A DNA stretch of 64,000 nt from Pseudomonadota bacterium. Its GTDB lineage: Bacteria; Pseudomonadota; Alphaproteobacteria; Micropepsales; Micropepsaceae. Below, in pieces: positions 46,391-55,136 of the stretch; the first letter of the stretch is position 1; the number at the start of each line of letters is the position of its first letter. A program made the translations under genes and the position numbers. The notes below the pieces were generated by a model. It saw only the letters and a program-made list of their open reading frames with translations. It was not told where the DNA came from and did not search any database. Location of the stretch: NCBI GenBank assembly GCA_016201105.1, contig JACQDN010000004.1, forward strand, positions 1 to 64,000. Direction: 5' to 3'.

Positions 46391-46530
46391 ACCCTCCCTC
46401 GGGAGGGTCGAAATTTTCTGCGAACGAAGTGAGCGGGAAATTTCGGGGAGGATCAGGACCGTCCCGTTCCTTCGGCATCCTCCCCGAAAAATTCGCTGTG
46501 CGAATTTTTCGACCCTCCCGAGGGAGGGTT
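46391..46530. repeat. Intergenic palindromic repeat, family A copy 4
   Basis: ACCCTCCCTCGGGAGGGTCG at the left mirrors GACCCTCCCGAGGGAGGGT at the right. Inner CGGGGAGGATC and ATCCTCCCCGAAAA pair. It separates leuB from the hydratase gene, within a likely leuD-leuB transcription unit. Confidence 0.82.
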
Positions 46531-46534
46531 GAAA

Positions 46535-47275
46535 CTACTTCCTCATCCGTGCCAACCGCTCCGCCATTTCGGTGCCGCGGCCGATGGAGCGATGCAGTTC
46601 GTGGGCGAGGCCGGCTTTCAGCGTCATGCCGTCGGTGTCGTTGAGCAGTTTCTTGTTGGCGCGGTTGCTGCGCCAGGAATTGGCGAGCACGTCCTTGGCG
46701 AACGTCGCGACGGCGACATCCAGCTCCGCATCGGGTACGCAGATATTGGCAAGTCCGATGGCTTCGGCCTGGCGCCCCGAATAGGTGCGCGAGGTGAACA
46801 TCATCTCCATCGCCTTGGCGCGGCCGACTCTTCTGGGAAGCCGCTGGCTCATGCCCCACACCGGTACCAGATCCCATTTGCCGTGCGTGTCGGCAAACTT
46901 CGCCGATTCCGCCGCGATGACGATGTCGCCGCCGAGCGCGAGTTCCAGCCCGCCGGTGAGGCAATGACCCTGCACCACCGTGACGACCGGCATGGGAAGA
47001 TCGCTGAGCCGTTCGATGGTGCGCGTCTCGAAATGGGCGACGTCGCGCCCTTCGCCGCCGCCGCTGATGTCGTCCAGATCATGGCCGGCGCAAAAGCTGC
47101 GCCCGGCGCCGCGCAGGATCACGCAGCCGATCTTCTCGGCATGGGCTTCGACATAGGCGATGTGCGCGTCCAGCTCCTTGAACACGGCATGATTGAGCGC
47201 GTTCAGCTTTTGCGGGCGGTTGAGCGTCAGCGTGCAGAGCCCGTCTTTGTCTTCGCGCAAGACCAGTTCGCTCAT
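46535..47275 (-). CDS. Enoyl-CoA hydratase family protein inside the leu cluster
   Basis: A 246-residue crotonase-fold protein with RGAGRSFCAGHDLDDISG and HCLTGGLELALGGDIVIAA. ATG 47275 has AGAGGA 5 bases upstream and lies 8 bases after leuD. The substrate is unknown. Its place between leuD and leuB is probably cotranscription rather than a role in leucine synthesis. Confidence 0.87.
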   Translation of the reverse strand: MSELVLREDKDGLCTLTLNRPQKLNALNHAVFKELDAHIAYVEAHAEKIGCVILRGAGRSFCAGHDLDDISGGGEGRDVAHFETRTIERLSDLPMPVVTVVQGHCLTGGLELALGGDIVIAAESAKFADTHGKWDLVPVWGMSQRLPRRVGRAKAMEMMFTSRTYSGRQAEAIGLANICVPDAELDVAVATFAKDVLANSWRSNRANKKLLNDTDGMTLKAGLAHELHRSIGRGTEMAERLARMRK

Positions 47276-47283
47276 GATGTCCT

Positions 47284-47889
47284 CTACAACCAAGGCGCTT
47301 GGATTTTGCGCGCCGCCTCGAAATCGGAAATTTCTTTCTGATGGCGCAAGGTGAGCCCGATGTCGTCCCAGCCGTTCAGCAGGCATTGCTTGCGGTAGGG
47401 ATCGATCTCGAATGTCACGCAGCCGCCGTCGGGCCCGCGCACTTCCTGTTTTTCCAGATCGACGCTGATCACCGCGTTCGAACCGCGCTCGGCGTCGTCC
47501 ATCAATTTGTCGATGATGTTCTGCGGTAGCACAACTGGCAGAATGCCGTTCTTGAAGCAGTTGTTGTAGAAGATGTCGGCGAAGCTCGGCGCGAACACCA
47601 CGCGAATGCCGAAATCGAGCAGCGCCCATGGTGCGTGCTCGCGGCTCGAGCCGCAGCCGAAATTGGCGCCGGTCACCAGCATCTTGGCGTTTTTGTAAGC
47701 CGGCTTGTTGAGCATGAAATCGGGATTCTCGCTGCCGTCCGGCTTGGTGCGCATTTCATGAAACAGCGCCGAGCCGAGACCGGTGCGCTTGATCGTTTTC
47801 AAAAACTGCTTGGGGATGATCATGTCGGTGTCGACATTGATCATGGGGAGCGGGGCGGCAACGCCGGAGAGGGTTTTGAACGGTTCCAT
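47284..47889 (-). CDS. leuD: 3-isopropylmalate dehydratase small subunit
   Basis: A 201-residue swivel-domain subunit that pairs with LeuC (not in this window). It shows [18 protein letters not shown] and [20 protein letters not shown], which are diagnostic. It helps isomerise 2- to 3-isopropylmalate. The start ATG 47889 begins the family N-terminus ([15 protein letters not shown]). Confidence 0.95.
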   Translation of the reverse strand: MEPFKTLSGVAAPLPMINVDTDMIIPKQFLKTIKRTGLGSALFHEMRTKPDGSENPDFMLNKPAYKNAKMLVTGANFGCGSSREHAPWALLDFGIRVVFAPSFADIFYNNCFKNGILPVVLPQNIIDKLMDDAERGSNAVISVDLEKQEVRGPDGGCVTFEIDPYRKQCLLNGWDDIGLTLRHQKEISDFEAARKIQAPWL

Positions 47890-47933
47890 TGGCGCAGACG
47901 GTAGCGGCTTGCGAATGCTAAACACAAGATTTT

Positions 47934-48100
47934 CTCCCTCTCCCCCGCTTTAGCGGGGGAGAGGGTTGGGGTGAGGGGGTGCTCAAGCGCCACCGAAGCT
48001 AGTCGCTTAATGAAAGATGCCGCGAGCACGTTGGAATTCCGTAGCGCGGATGGGCCCCCTCACCCCACCCTCTCCCCCGCTAAAGCGGGGGGCGAGGGAG
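47934..48100. repeat. Intergenic palindromic repeat, family C copy 1
   Basis: CTCCCTCTCCCCCGC-TTTA-GCGGGGGAGAGGG at the left mirrors a similar hairpin at the right, with TGGGGTGAGGGGG and CCCCCTCACCCCA as inner arms. Copy 2 lies at 52773-52943. It lies between the Kir gene stop and the leuD start. Confidence 0.8.
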
Positions 48101-48106
48101 GTTCTT

Positions 48107-49009
48107 CTAAAACGGCTCCGTATCGTGAAACCGGCGCAGATTCACGATGCGGCGGCCTTCGGGGGTGATGGTGAGCACGTCGACGAAGCGTTCCTGCCAG
48201 CGGATTTCGTCCGGCAGATAGGAATGGCGGGCGTAGATGATGTCGGCGACAGTTTCGTCGCGGCCGGAGAGGAGCACGACGATTTCCGCTTGTTGCTCCA
48301 GCAGGCTGTCGATGGAGTGGCCATAAAGCGGGCTCGTCTCGTCGATGCGGTGCATCACCGTCCAGGAAAGCGCGAACAGCGGCGAGCGTGCGCGCACCAG
48401 CGGCAGCTCTTCGAAGCGGCGCATCGCAATGCCTTCCTTGGAAACGCCCTGGCGCGCCAGCGAAACGGTGACGGAGGCATCGAAGATCTGATTGCCGCGC
48501 TGATTGGCGGCGCGGAACATCAAGGTGGGCACATCGTCGAAAGGAATGACAATAGCGACTTTGCTGAACACCACGCGCGCGGACGGCCGCGCGAAACGGG
48601 CAAAGATGATACCGCTGAAGAAGGCGATGGTCAGGATGCCGAAGAAGGCTTCGATGCTGACGAGGATGTTGGCGTAGGACGATTTCGCCACCGCCACTGT
48701 GTTGACCGACCCGACGGTCTGCACGCTGAAGAGGAAGGCATCCCAGAACGATCCGGGCCTTGCGTGTTCCAAACCGCCGGGATCGAGCAGATACAAACTC
48801 GCGAACACCGCGTTCAAACCGACAAAGACGCCGACAAGCTCGAGGAAGAACACCCACCACGGCGCGTTGAGCACGAGGTGATAGAAATCGGTGTAGCGGC
48901 CGCGGTCTTGCCCCTTGATCACCGCGCGGCGCGCGCGGCCGGGCGCCACGTAACGCGAATAGCGCGGTGCCTGATGCGGCTGGTTCGGCGGTTTGACGTT
49001 TTCGTTCAC
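48107..49009 (-). CDS. Inward-rectifier (Kir-type) channel homologue with altered filter
   Basis: A 300-residue protein with the plan of bacterial Kir channels. A slide-helix region is followed by a first membrane helix (about 51-75), pore loop (89-105), second helix (115-135, then FARFARPSARVVFSK) and a cytoplasmic beta-sandwich domain to the end. The segment FSVQTVGSVNTVAV aligns without gaps to the KirBac pore, FSVETLATVGYGDM, so the TVGYG filter is SVNTV (101-105). It may not be potassium-selective, or may not conduct. GTG start 49009 overlaps the DUF4260 stop by four bases. Confidence 0.83.
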   Translation of the reverse strand: MNENVKPPNQPHQAPRYSRYVAPGRARRAVIKGQDRGRYTDFYHLVLNAPWWVFFLELVGVFVGLNAVFASLYLLDPGGLEHARPGSFWDAFLFSVQTVGSVNTVAVAKSSYANILVSIEAFFGILTIAFFSGIIFARFARPSARVVFSKVAIVIPFDDVPTLMFRAANQRGNQIFDASVTVSLARQGVSKEGIAMRRFEELPLVRARSPLFALSWTVMHRIDETSPLYGHSIDSLLEQQAEIVVLLSGRDETVADIIYARHSYLPDEIRWQERFVDVLTITPEGRRIVNLRRFHDTEPF

Positions 49010-49416
49010 GCAGGCTTCTCGGTTAGGCGGCCGATGCGGCCCAAATGAGTATCACGAAAGGCGGTGGGATACTTGAGCCCATAACCGAGCGCGCGGTCGA
49101 TGCCGACATGGGCGGCCCAGATCAGGCCGATGCCCGTGAGCAAGGCCCAGCCCGTCATCAGGCCAAAGCCGGCGGTGATGAGCGGGCCGATCGTCGAATG
49201 CGCCGTGTTGTAGCAGAGCGCGCCAAAGCGCGGGCCCGCGAGATACCCGAACATGCTCACATCAGGCACGAGGATGAGATAGAGAAAGAGCCACCAATCG
49301 GGATAAACCTTCTCGTAGAGCGCGAGCGCTACGACGAACAGCACCAGGCCCTCCGTCCGCAGCAAAACGCGAATGGGTCCGGCGGCAAATCCCGGAACGA
49401 TGTCTTCCCCGCTCAT
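49006..49416 (-). CDS. DUF4260 family membrane protein
   Basis: A 136-residue protein with three or four membrane helices: GLVLFVVALALYEKVYPDWW, FLYLILVPDVSMFGYLAGPR, and IGLIWAAHVGIDRALGYGLK. The last segments (HVGIDRALGYGLKYP, DTHLG) are typical of DUF4260. Function unknown. ATG 49416 with AGGAGA. It lies between a VOC protein and the Kir-type channel in one operon. Confidence 0.82.
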   Translation of the reverse strand: MSGEDIVPGFAAGPIRVLLRTEGLVLFVVALALYEKVYPDWWLFLYLILVPDVSMFGYLAGPRFGALCYNTAHSTIGPLITAGFGLMTGWALLTGIGLIWAAHVGIDRALGYGLKYPTAFRDTHLGRIGRLTEKPA

Positions 49417-49426
49417 GGAAATTCTC

Positions 49427-49882
49427 CTAGTTGGCGATCCATTTGTTGGCGGCGGCCAACGCCGCTGCGCGCGTCTTTGTACCCGGTTTTGACGGCGGCG
49501 CGGTGATCTCCAGGATCATGCCGTTCGGGTCCGCGAAATAGAGCGAACGCTGAGGCCCGTGGCGTTCTTCCCAGTATTCAATGTTCTTCGCTTTCAGTTT
49601 TCCGCGCCAGTGGGATAGGGATTTGAGCGATTTTTCCGCGAATGCAAGATGGCGCACGTCCTTCGCAAGCCCGTCATGTTTGGGGCGCTTGGCCCCTTTG
49701 AGCGCCACCAGCACCAGCTCGCGCCCGTCGCCCGGCGCAAAGAACATCATCAGCCAGGGATACCCGCCCCAATCGGGCCCGGAATAAGTTGCGGTGAGCG
49801 CGAAGCCCATGACGCCGGAATAGAAGTCGAGAGTCTTTTGAGCGTCCCAAACGGGATAGACGACGTGGTCCATGCGCAGCAT
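49427..49882 (-). CDS. VOC family (glyoxalase/bleomycin-resistance fold) protein
   Basis: A 151-residue protein made of two beta-alpha-beta-beta-beta halves: MDHVVYPVWDAQKTLDFYSG, then GPQRSLYFADPNGMILEITA, with metal ligands of the H...E type (H6, E in LEIT). Substrate unknown. ATG 49882 with AGAGGA. It is the first gene of the VOC-DUF4260-Kir operon. Confidence 0.82.
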   Translation of the reverse strand: MLRMDHVVYPVWDAQKTLDFYSGVMGFALTATYSGPDWGGYPWLMMFFAPGDGRELVLVALKGAKRPKHDGLAKDVRHLAFAEKSLKSLSHWRGKLKAKNIEYWEERHGPQRSLYFADPNGMILEITAPPSKPGTKTRAAALAAANKWIAN

Positions 49883-49991
49883 GTGATTGTCCTCTCACCT
49901 TGCGACATGGAATTCTACTCCAATTGAACTTGCCGCGGAGACAGGCTCCTGACAGGCGCGTCAGGAGTCTAGCCATGGAGGGAGGAACGCG

Positions 49992-50177
49992 TCAGGAGTT
50001 GCGGCTGACCGCAAACGCGCCGCCCGCGATGCCGAGCAGGATCATGATGGCGGCCGCGGCGAGAAATCCGCTAAGCGCGAAGCTTACGATGATCGCCAGT
50101 ACGATGAAGACGACAAGGCCGAGAACCAGCCGCAACAGCGTGAAGGGAAGCAGGATGAGGGCGCGGAGCAGCGACAT
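49992..50177 (-). CDS. Small hydrophobic membrane protein (61 aa)
   Basis: ATG 50177. Almost the whole chain is hydrophobic, giving two membrane helices (about 4-29 and 33-55) and a short polar tail. Its residues are Leu/Ile/Val/Ala-rich. The ribosome site is not evident. Not recognised; the open frame could be longer. Confidence 0.5.
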   Translation of the reverse strand: MSLLRALILLPFTLLRLVLGLVVFIVLAIIVSFALSGFLAAAAIMILLGIAGGAFAVSRNS

Positions 50178-50267
50178 GGAGGGATATGTAGGCACGAATT
50201 TCGGACGGACAAGATCGCCGTGCTTCCTCCCCGTTGCTGCGTCGCACATCGCGCGCCGCACTTTCTT

Positions 50268-50425
50268 TCACCTCCCCCTTGTGGGGAGGTCGAAAAAATC
50301 CGGAGCGCAGCGAAGGATTTTTCGGGTGGGGGGAAGTTGTGGGGAGTGCGCTCTATTCTTCGACGCTGCCCCCCACCCGAAATTTGCTCTGCAAATTTCG
50401 ACCTCCCCACGAGGGGGAGGTGAAA
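50268..50425. repeat. Intergenic palindromic repeat, family B copy 2
   Basis: TTCACCTCCCC at the left and GGGGGAGGTGAAA at the right, with inner arms GGTCGAAAAAATCC / GGATTTTTCGGGTGGGG and CCCCACCCGAAATTTGC / GCAAATTTCGACC. It lies just after the DUF971 gene stop. Confidence 0.8.
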
Positions 50426-50429
50426 TACA

Positions 50430-50789
50430 TCAGCGCGACAGGCCTTTGCCGCGCAGCGCGCCGAGGTAGGCTTTCCAGCGTTTGTCGTGTTCGAGGCCAA
50501 GTTCGCGCAGGTACTCCCAGCTGAAGAGGCCGGTGTCGTGGCCGTCGTCGAAGCGGATGCGCACGGCGTAATTGCCGACCGGTTCGAGACTAACGATTTT
50601 CACGGCGTGCTTTCCCGGGACGGTCTGCTTCTGCGTGGGCGAGTGGCCCTGCACTTCGGCGCTGGGTGATTCCACGCGCAGATATTCGGCGGCGAGAGAA
50701 AAGTTCTCGCCGTTGTCGAACGCAATCTTCAAAACCTTCTTTTCGGAATCGACGCGAAGTTCGACCGGCCAGGGCTGCGTGTCGCTCAT
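50430..50789 (-). CDS. DUF971 (gamma-butyrobetaine hydroxylase-like N-domain) protein
   Basis: A 119-residue protein: [36 protein letters not shown], and [20 protein letters not shown]. This zinc-free GBBH-like domain is found alone in many proteobacteria, with links to Fe-S or redox pathways. The start overlaps the Trm112 stop by four bases. It ends the operon thioredoxin-LON-Trm112-DUF971. Confidence 0.9.
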   Translation of the reverse strand: MSDTQPWPVELRVDSEKKVLKIAFDNGENFSLAAEYLRVESPSAEVQGHSPTQKQTVPGKHAVKIVSLEPVGNYAVRIRFDDGHDTGLFSWEYLRELGLEHDKRWKAYLGALRGKGLSR

Positions 50790-50980
50790 CTGAGCGCCAC
50801 GCGCTCTTCCTCGGTGAGTTCGCGCGCTTCGCCTTGCAGCATGATGGGAATGCCGCCCCGGATGGGATAAGCGAGCCCGGCGGCCTTGCTCAACAATTCC
50901 TGCTTGGCGCGATCATAGACGAGCGGCATCTTCGTCAGCGGACAGACGAGGATTTCCAGCAGCTTGGGATCGGGTTCCAT
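50786..50980 (-). CDS. Trm112/UPF0434 family protein
   Basis: A 64-residue protein: [17 protein letters not shown], then [20 protein letters not shown]. The N-terminal Cys (CPLT) is the single remnant of the zinc-binding site of Trm112. Known members activate methyltransferases. It overlaps the DUF971 gene by four bases. Confidence 0.92.
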   Translation of the reverse strand: MEPDPKLLEILVCPLTKMPLVYDRAKQELLSKAAGLAYPIRGGIPIMLQGEARELTEEERVALR

Positions 50981-50995
50981 CGCTAATTGCCGAAC

Positions 50996-51646
50996 CTAGT
51001 TAATCGTGTTGCCGCCGGGAGGCGCGACGCCGGCCATTTCGAGAAGCGCGATCAGCGTGTGCACGCGTTCGTCCCAACCGGGCGCTTCGAGCAGCGCCTG
51101 TTTCTCCGCCGGCTCGAACGGACAGAGCATGGCGAGCGCGTTCACCAACGTTTCGGCCGGCGCGCCCATCACCGAGCGCCAATCGGCCTTCAGATCGCGG
51201 TGCGTGATGTATTCCTTGAGCGCGCCGATCAGCCGGTCGCGGGGAAATTGAGTGTCGGAAACGGTGACGAGATCGCTCGCGAATTCCGAATAATCCGGCA
51301 CCACGGCGCGGAACTGGGTCTCGACGTCGAGCTCGCGCAACACGCGGAAACGGCATACGCCGGTGAGCGTGAGGAGATAGCGCCCGTCGTCGGTTTCCTG
51401 ATAGCCGGTGACGCGCCCCGTGCAGCCCACTTCCGACAGCGCGGGCTTGAGCGTCTTCTCGTCAGACTCGGTGGGCTGGATCATGCCGATGATGCGCGAA
51501 CCGCTCATCGCCGAATCCACCATGGACAAATAGCGCGGCTCATAGACATTGAGCGGCAATTGCCCGCGCGGCAGGAGCAGCACGCCGGGGAGCGGAAACA
51601 GCACCAGGGTGCGGGGAAGTTCGTCGATGGAAGTGTAGAGCCGCAC
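50996..51646 (-). CDS. LON peptidase substrate-binding domain protein
   Basis: A 216-residue protein with only the Lon N-terminal domain: LFPLPGVLLLPRGQLPLNVY, EPRYLSMVDSAM, and EVGCTGRVTGYQETDDGRY. It lacks ATPase and protease domains. Members occur in this position in many alphaproteobacteria; function is unknown. GTG 51646 with AAGGAGG 5 bases upstream, 10 bases after the thioredoxin stop. Confidence 0.9.
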   Translation of the reverse strand: MRLYTSIDELPRTLVLFPLPGVLLLPRGQLPLNVYEPRYLSMVDSAMSGSRIIGMIQPTESDEKTLKPALSEVGCTGRVTGYQETDDGRYLLTLTGVCRFRVLRELDVETQFRAVVPDYSEFASDLVTVSDTQFPRDRLIGALKEYITHRDLKADWRSVMGAPAETLVNALAMLCPFEPAEKQALLEAPGWDERVHTLIALLEMAGVAPPGGNTIN

Positions 51647-51656
51647 GACAGCCTCC

Positions 51657-52640
51657 TTACGAAAACAGAATCCCCGAAAGCTTTCGACGCCCCGCGATGG
51701 TGAGCGGATCGGTGGGACCCATGGCCTCGAACAACGTCACCAGATGCTTGCGCGCGGCTTCGTCGTTCCATTTGCGGTCGCGCTTGACGATGTCGAGCAG
51801 CGTGTCGAGCGCGGCCTCGCGATCGCCTTTGGCGTCGAGCGCCAGAGCCAGATCGTAGCGCGACTGATGATCGCCCGGATTGGCCTGAAGCTTGGCAAGG
51901 AGATCCGCCATGTCGGAGGCCACGTCACTCGCCTGCTCGCGCAGCTTGAGTTCGGCTTCCAGCGCGCGGATGGCTTCGTCGCCGACGCCGTCGGGACGCA
52001 CCAGCTGCAGCGTCGCTTTTGCGCGTTCGACATCGCCGCTCTTGAGATAACAGCGCGCCAGGCCCGCCACCGCTTTGGGGTGGCCGGGCTCGTCCTGCAG
52101 CACATGAGCGTAAGCTTGTGCGGCGGTGCCAAGATCGCCGGCCGCGAAGGCCTCATCCGCCGCCGCCAGAACTTCCGCCGCGTGATCGGGACCGCCATGC
52201 GCGCCGCCGGCGCCGCCCAGCGTTTGCACGAAAGCGCGGATCTGGCTTTCCGGAATCGCGCCCATGAAACCGTCGACCGGCTGGCCGTTCTTGAAGGCAT
52301 AGACCGTCGGGATCGATTGGATGCGAAGCTGGCGTGCGATCTCCTGGTTCTCGTCAATGTTGATCTTGACGAGCTTCACCGAGCCGTTCGCTTCGCTCAC
52401 CACTTTCTCGAGCGCGGGGCCAAGCTGCTTGCACGGACCGCACCACGGCGCCCAGAAATCAACGATGACGGGAACTTCGCGCGAGGCTTCCAGCACATCG
52501 GCCGCGAAGGTTTCCAGGCCGCTGTCTTTGATGTGCGGACTCTTGGGACCGGCGCTCGCTTCGCTTTTCGCCGCGCTTTGGGCAGCACTTTGAGCCGCTG
52601 CCGAGGTTACGGGCCTGCCGCTGGGGCCGATCAACGCCAT
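51657..52640 (-). CDS. Thioredoxin domain / TPR protein (CnoX-like)
   Basis: A 327-residue protein. After an Ala-rich N-tail, the thioredoxin domain (about 40-140) keeps the CGPC active site in DFWAPWCGPCKQLGPALEKV. TPR helices follow (AEVLAAADEAFAAGDLGTAA, then LAKLQANPGDHQSRYDLALA). This matches CnoX/YbbN-type chaperedoxins, which guard proteins against oxidative misfolding. The CGPC suggests retained redox activity. ATG 52640 with AGGAAAG. Confidence 0.88.
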   Translation of the reverse strand: MALIGPSGRPVTSAAAQSAAQSAAKSEASAGPKSPHIKDSGLETFAADVLEASREVPVIVDFWAPWCGPCKQLGPALEKVVSEANGSVKLVKINIDENQEIARQLRIQSIPTVYAFKNGQPVDGFMGAIPESQIRAFVQTLGGAGGAHGGPDHAAEVLAAADEAFAAGDLGTAAQAYAHVLQDEPGHPKAVAGLARCYLKSGDVERAKATLQLVRPDGVGDEAIRALEAELKLREQASDVASDMADLLAKLQANPGDHQSRYDLALALDAKGDREAALDTLLDIVKRDRKWNDEAARKHLVTLFEAMGPTDPLTIAGRRKLSGILFS

Positions 52641-52772
52641 ATCGGGGCTTTCCTGTTCAATTTGGCCGAATTGCTGAACCCCGAAGATGGGCGCTGCGAG
52701 CACGAAAGAAAAGGGGGATTTTTGCGAAGGAAATCCGCTGCTTGGCGAGGCGCCAAAAAACCAAATGCTTTT

Positions 52773-52943
52773 CCCTCGCCCCCGCTTCAGCGGCGGAGAG
52801 GGTCAGGGTGAGGGGGCCTCGCCACCACGCACTGAATTCAAACATTGCGCTGATACCGCGTTGCGCATCGATGACGAGCGTGAGTGGCAGCGTAAGCGCC
52901 CCCTCACCCCGCCCTCTCCCCCGCTAAAGCGGGGGCGAGGGAG
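52773..52943. repeat. Intergenic palindromic repeat, family C copy 2
   Basis: CCCTCGCCCCCGCTTCAGCG at the left mirrors CCGCTAAAGCGGGGGCGAGG at the right. Inner GGTCAGGGTGAGGGGGC and CCCCTCACCCCG pair. It occupies the gap between divergent thioredoxin and amine oxidase genes and must sit in one of their 5' regions. Confidence 0.78.
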
Positions 52944-52981
52944 ATTTATTAGAGTGAGATTCTCAGTTGGAGGGGAACTTT

Positions 52982-54571
52982 ATGACGACGACGCGGCGGC
53001 GGTTTTTGCAGGGGGGTGCGGCGGTTTCGTTGGTGCCGGCGTTTTCGTGGGCGGCGCCTGCGAAGGCCGATATCGATGTCGCGATTGTTGGCGCTGGCGT
53101 GGCGGGGACTTACGCGGCGTGGCGCTTGAAGAATGCTTCTCCGCAACTGCGGGTGCGTCTTTTTGAGACAAGTGGGCGCATCGGCGGACGGCTGCGGTCG
53201 ATCCATTTTCCGCGGGCGCCGCATCTCGTGGGCGAAGCGGGCGGCATGCGATTTCTGGAGGCGCAGCGTCACGTCTTCGGCGCGGTGAAGGCGCTCGATC
53301 TTCCCATGCGGCCCTATCCGGTGGACGAACCGTACGACCGCATCGCGCTGCGCGGCAAATCCATCGCGCTCAAGGACGTGGGCAAGAAATTGCTGCCTTA
53401 CAACATTCCTTCCGTCGATCAGGATCCCAACGGCCATGCGTTCGCGCGGGGGCTAGCCAAGATCGTTCCCGACATCGCCACGATGACGCCGGCGAAATGG
53501 AAAGCGAAACGGCTCACCTATCGTTTCCAGGGGAAGCTGCTGAAAGATTGGGGGAACTGGTCGCTGGCGGCACAGGTGTTCACGTCGGAAGAACTGCGCT
53601 TCTTCCGCGACGCCAGCGGCTATGACGATCTGGATTCCTACAGCAACGGCCTCAGCTATTTCGACTACGTGTTTCTGGGCGACGACGAGTCCAAGCCGTT
53701 CTTCACGCTGGTGGGCGGGTACGAGCATTTGCCGCAAGCGCTCGCGGGGGCATTCGCGAAGAAAGGCGGCGCTGTTTCGCTGCACGAGACGCTGGTCAGC
53801 GTGCGGGCGCCCTCGTCACCCAGCGGAAATTTCACGCTCGCGTTCACCGACGCAAACGGCAAGCTAGCCTCGCTGACGGCAGCGCGCGTGATCCTGGCCC
53901 TGCCCCAGCGCGCACTCGATCTCATTCCCGATTTCGCGCTGCGCCCGCGCTTTGCGCCGCTCATTGGCGCGGTGAACGCGGTGCCCGCGTGCAAAACTTT
54001 CCTGCTCTATCAAAAACCGTGGTGGCGCGATCTCGGCATCGCGGAAGGGCGCTCGATCACCGACATGCAGGCGCGGCAGTTCTATCTGCTCGGCGCGGAG
54101 ACGCAGCGCCCGGCGTCCGAACCGACCAACGGCTATGGGCTACTGATGGCGTATGCCGATGCGTTCCCGATCGAATATTGGCGCGAATTGGCGGCGCCAG
54201 CGAAATCCGATGCGCAAGGGCTGAGCTGGCTGGCCGGAAACTCCGAGCTGGCGCAGGAGGTCCACCGCGAAGCGTCGCTTGTGTTCGGCGCCAAACCACC
54301 GGCGCCAGTCGCGGCGGCGTTTCAGGACTGGACGGCCGATCCCTTCGGCGGCGCCTGGCATTTCTGGGCGCGCGGCGCTGAGCCGTTCGCGAGCGGCGAC
54401 GCGATGCTGAAGCCGCTGAACGATGTGCCGCTGTTCGTCGCCAACGAAGCGTGGTCGCCGGACGAACAGGGCTGGGTAGAAGGCGCGCTGGAGCGGGGCG
54501 AGACGATGCTGCAGCGGCATTTCGGGCTCGCGGCGCCAGCGTGGCTGAAGGCAGGTGTTAGTCATTCGTAA
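52982..54571 (+). CDS. Tat-exported FAD-dependent amine oxidase-like protein
   Basis: A 529-residue flavoprotein. It starts with a Tat signal (RRRFLQGGAAVS, cleavage after SWAAPA). The FAD fingerprint VAIVGAGVAGTYAAWRL follows, then GRIGGRLRSIHFPRAPHLVG, VGEAGGMRFL, and C-terminal WSPDEQGWVEGALERGETM. It is probably periplasmic and folded before export. The amine or other substrate is unknown. ATG 52982 with GGAGGGG. Confidence 0.87.
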   Translation: MTTTRRRFLQGGAAVSLVPAFSWAAPAKADIDVAIVGAGVAGTYAAWRLKNASPQLRVRLFETSGRIGGRLRSIHFPRAPHLVGEAGGMRFLEAQRHVFGAVKALDLPMRPYPVDEPYDRIALRGKSIALKDVGKKLLPYNIPSVDQDPNGHAFARGLAKIVPDIATMTPAKWKAKRLTYRFQGKLLKDWGNWSLAAQVFTSEELRFFRDASGYDDLDSYSNGLSYFDYVFLGDDESKPFFTLVGGYEHLPQALAGAFAKKGGAVSLHETLVSVRAPSSPSGNFTLAFTDANGKLASLTAARVILALPQRALDLIPDFALRPRFAPLIGAVNAVPACKTFLLYQKPWWRDLGIAEGRSITDMQARQFYLLGAETQRPASEPTNGYGLLMAYADAFPIEYWRELAAPAKSDAQGLSWLAGNSELAQEVHREASLVFGAKPPAPVAAAFQDWTADPFGGAWHFWARGAEPFASGDAMLKPLNDVPLFVANEAWSPDEQGWVEGALERGETMLQRHFGLAAPAWLKAGVSHS

Positions 54572-54649
54572 GCAGTCTTCGTAAACACGAGATCTGCGAC
54601 GACTGGATACAATTTCTGACCTGCCTCTTTGAGATCGAGCAAGTAGTTT

Positions 54650-54679
54650 CCTCCTTGATCAACGAAGGAGGTGATCCAA
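54650..54679 (+). promoter_or_regulatory. Hairpin holding a near-full 16S 3'-end complement upstream of the TA operon
   Basis: CCTCCTT-GATCAACG-AAGGAGG forms a 7-bp stem. The right arm continues as AAGGAGGTGATCC(AA), which matches 13-15 bases of the complement of the 16S rRNA 3' end (an extended Shine-Dalgarno). The left arm copies the anti-Shine-Dalgarno itself. The TA start lies about 37-58 bases downstream; the nearest usable start is GTG 54683, which opens a 21-codon leader frame to TGA 54747-54749. Confidence 0.5.
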
Positions 54680-54728
54680 ACAGTGTCGAGTCATCTCGCT
54701 TGCAATTATGCCCGAACAGGCATATATC

Positions 54729-55136
54729 ATGACACACGCAACGCTTGACCCGGATCATCCGGCACCGAAACCGGTGCGTTGGATCGGTAGTAGCCGGGAC
54801 GATCTGAAGAGTTTTCCCAAGGATGTGCAACGCCGGATAGGCGGCGCTCTGTGGGATGCTCAACTCGGTGTCAAGGCACCGTTCGCCAAACCGCTGAAAG
54901 GCTTCGGCGGAGCGAGCGTGTTGGAAATCGTCGACGATTTCGACGGAGATACATACCGGGCCGTCTATACCGTACGGTTTTGGCACGCCGTCTATGTTCT
55001 TCATGCATTTCAGAAGAAGTCCAAGCATGGGATTGCAACACCGAAGCGGGAACTGAATCTGATCGAGCAACGGTTGAAGCGCGCCAAGGAAGATTATGAG
55101 CAATGGCTAAAAGCAGACGTGCTGAAATTTTGGTAA
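54729..55136 (+). CDS. RelE/HigB-like (Gp49-family) toxin
   Basis: A 135-residue protein: PVRWIGSSRDDLKSFPKDVQ, GAKAPFAKPLKGFGG-like segment, VLEIVDDFDGDTYRAVYTV, and VLHAFQKKSKHGI. This is the pattern of phage-derived Gp49/HigB toxins, ribosome-associated mRNA interferases. ATG 54729 (AGG at 54718-54720) is preferred over 54708. The stop lies 34 bases inside the antitoxin start, so the two are coupled, toxin first. Confidence 0.85.
   Translation: MTHATLDPDHPAPKPVRWIGSSRDDLKSFPKDVQRRIGGALWDAQLGVKAPFAKPLKGFGGASVLEIVDDFDGDTYRAVYTVRFWHAVYVLHAFQKKSKHGIATPKRELNLIEQRLKRAKEDYEQWLKADVLKFW

Noticed and set aside
54664..54680. Possible fragment of a 16S rRNA gene on the minus strand
   Set aside because: Only about 15 bases match the 16S 3' end and flanking bases do not continue; treated as a Shine-Dalgarno-like element.
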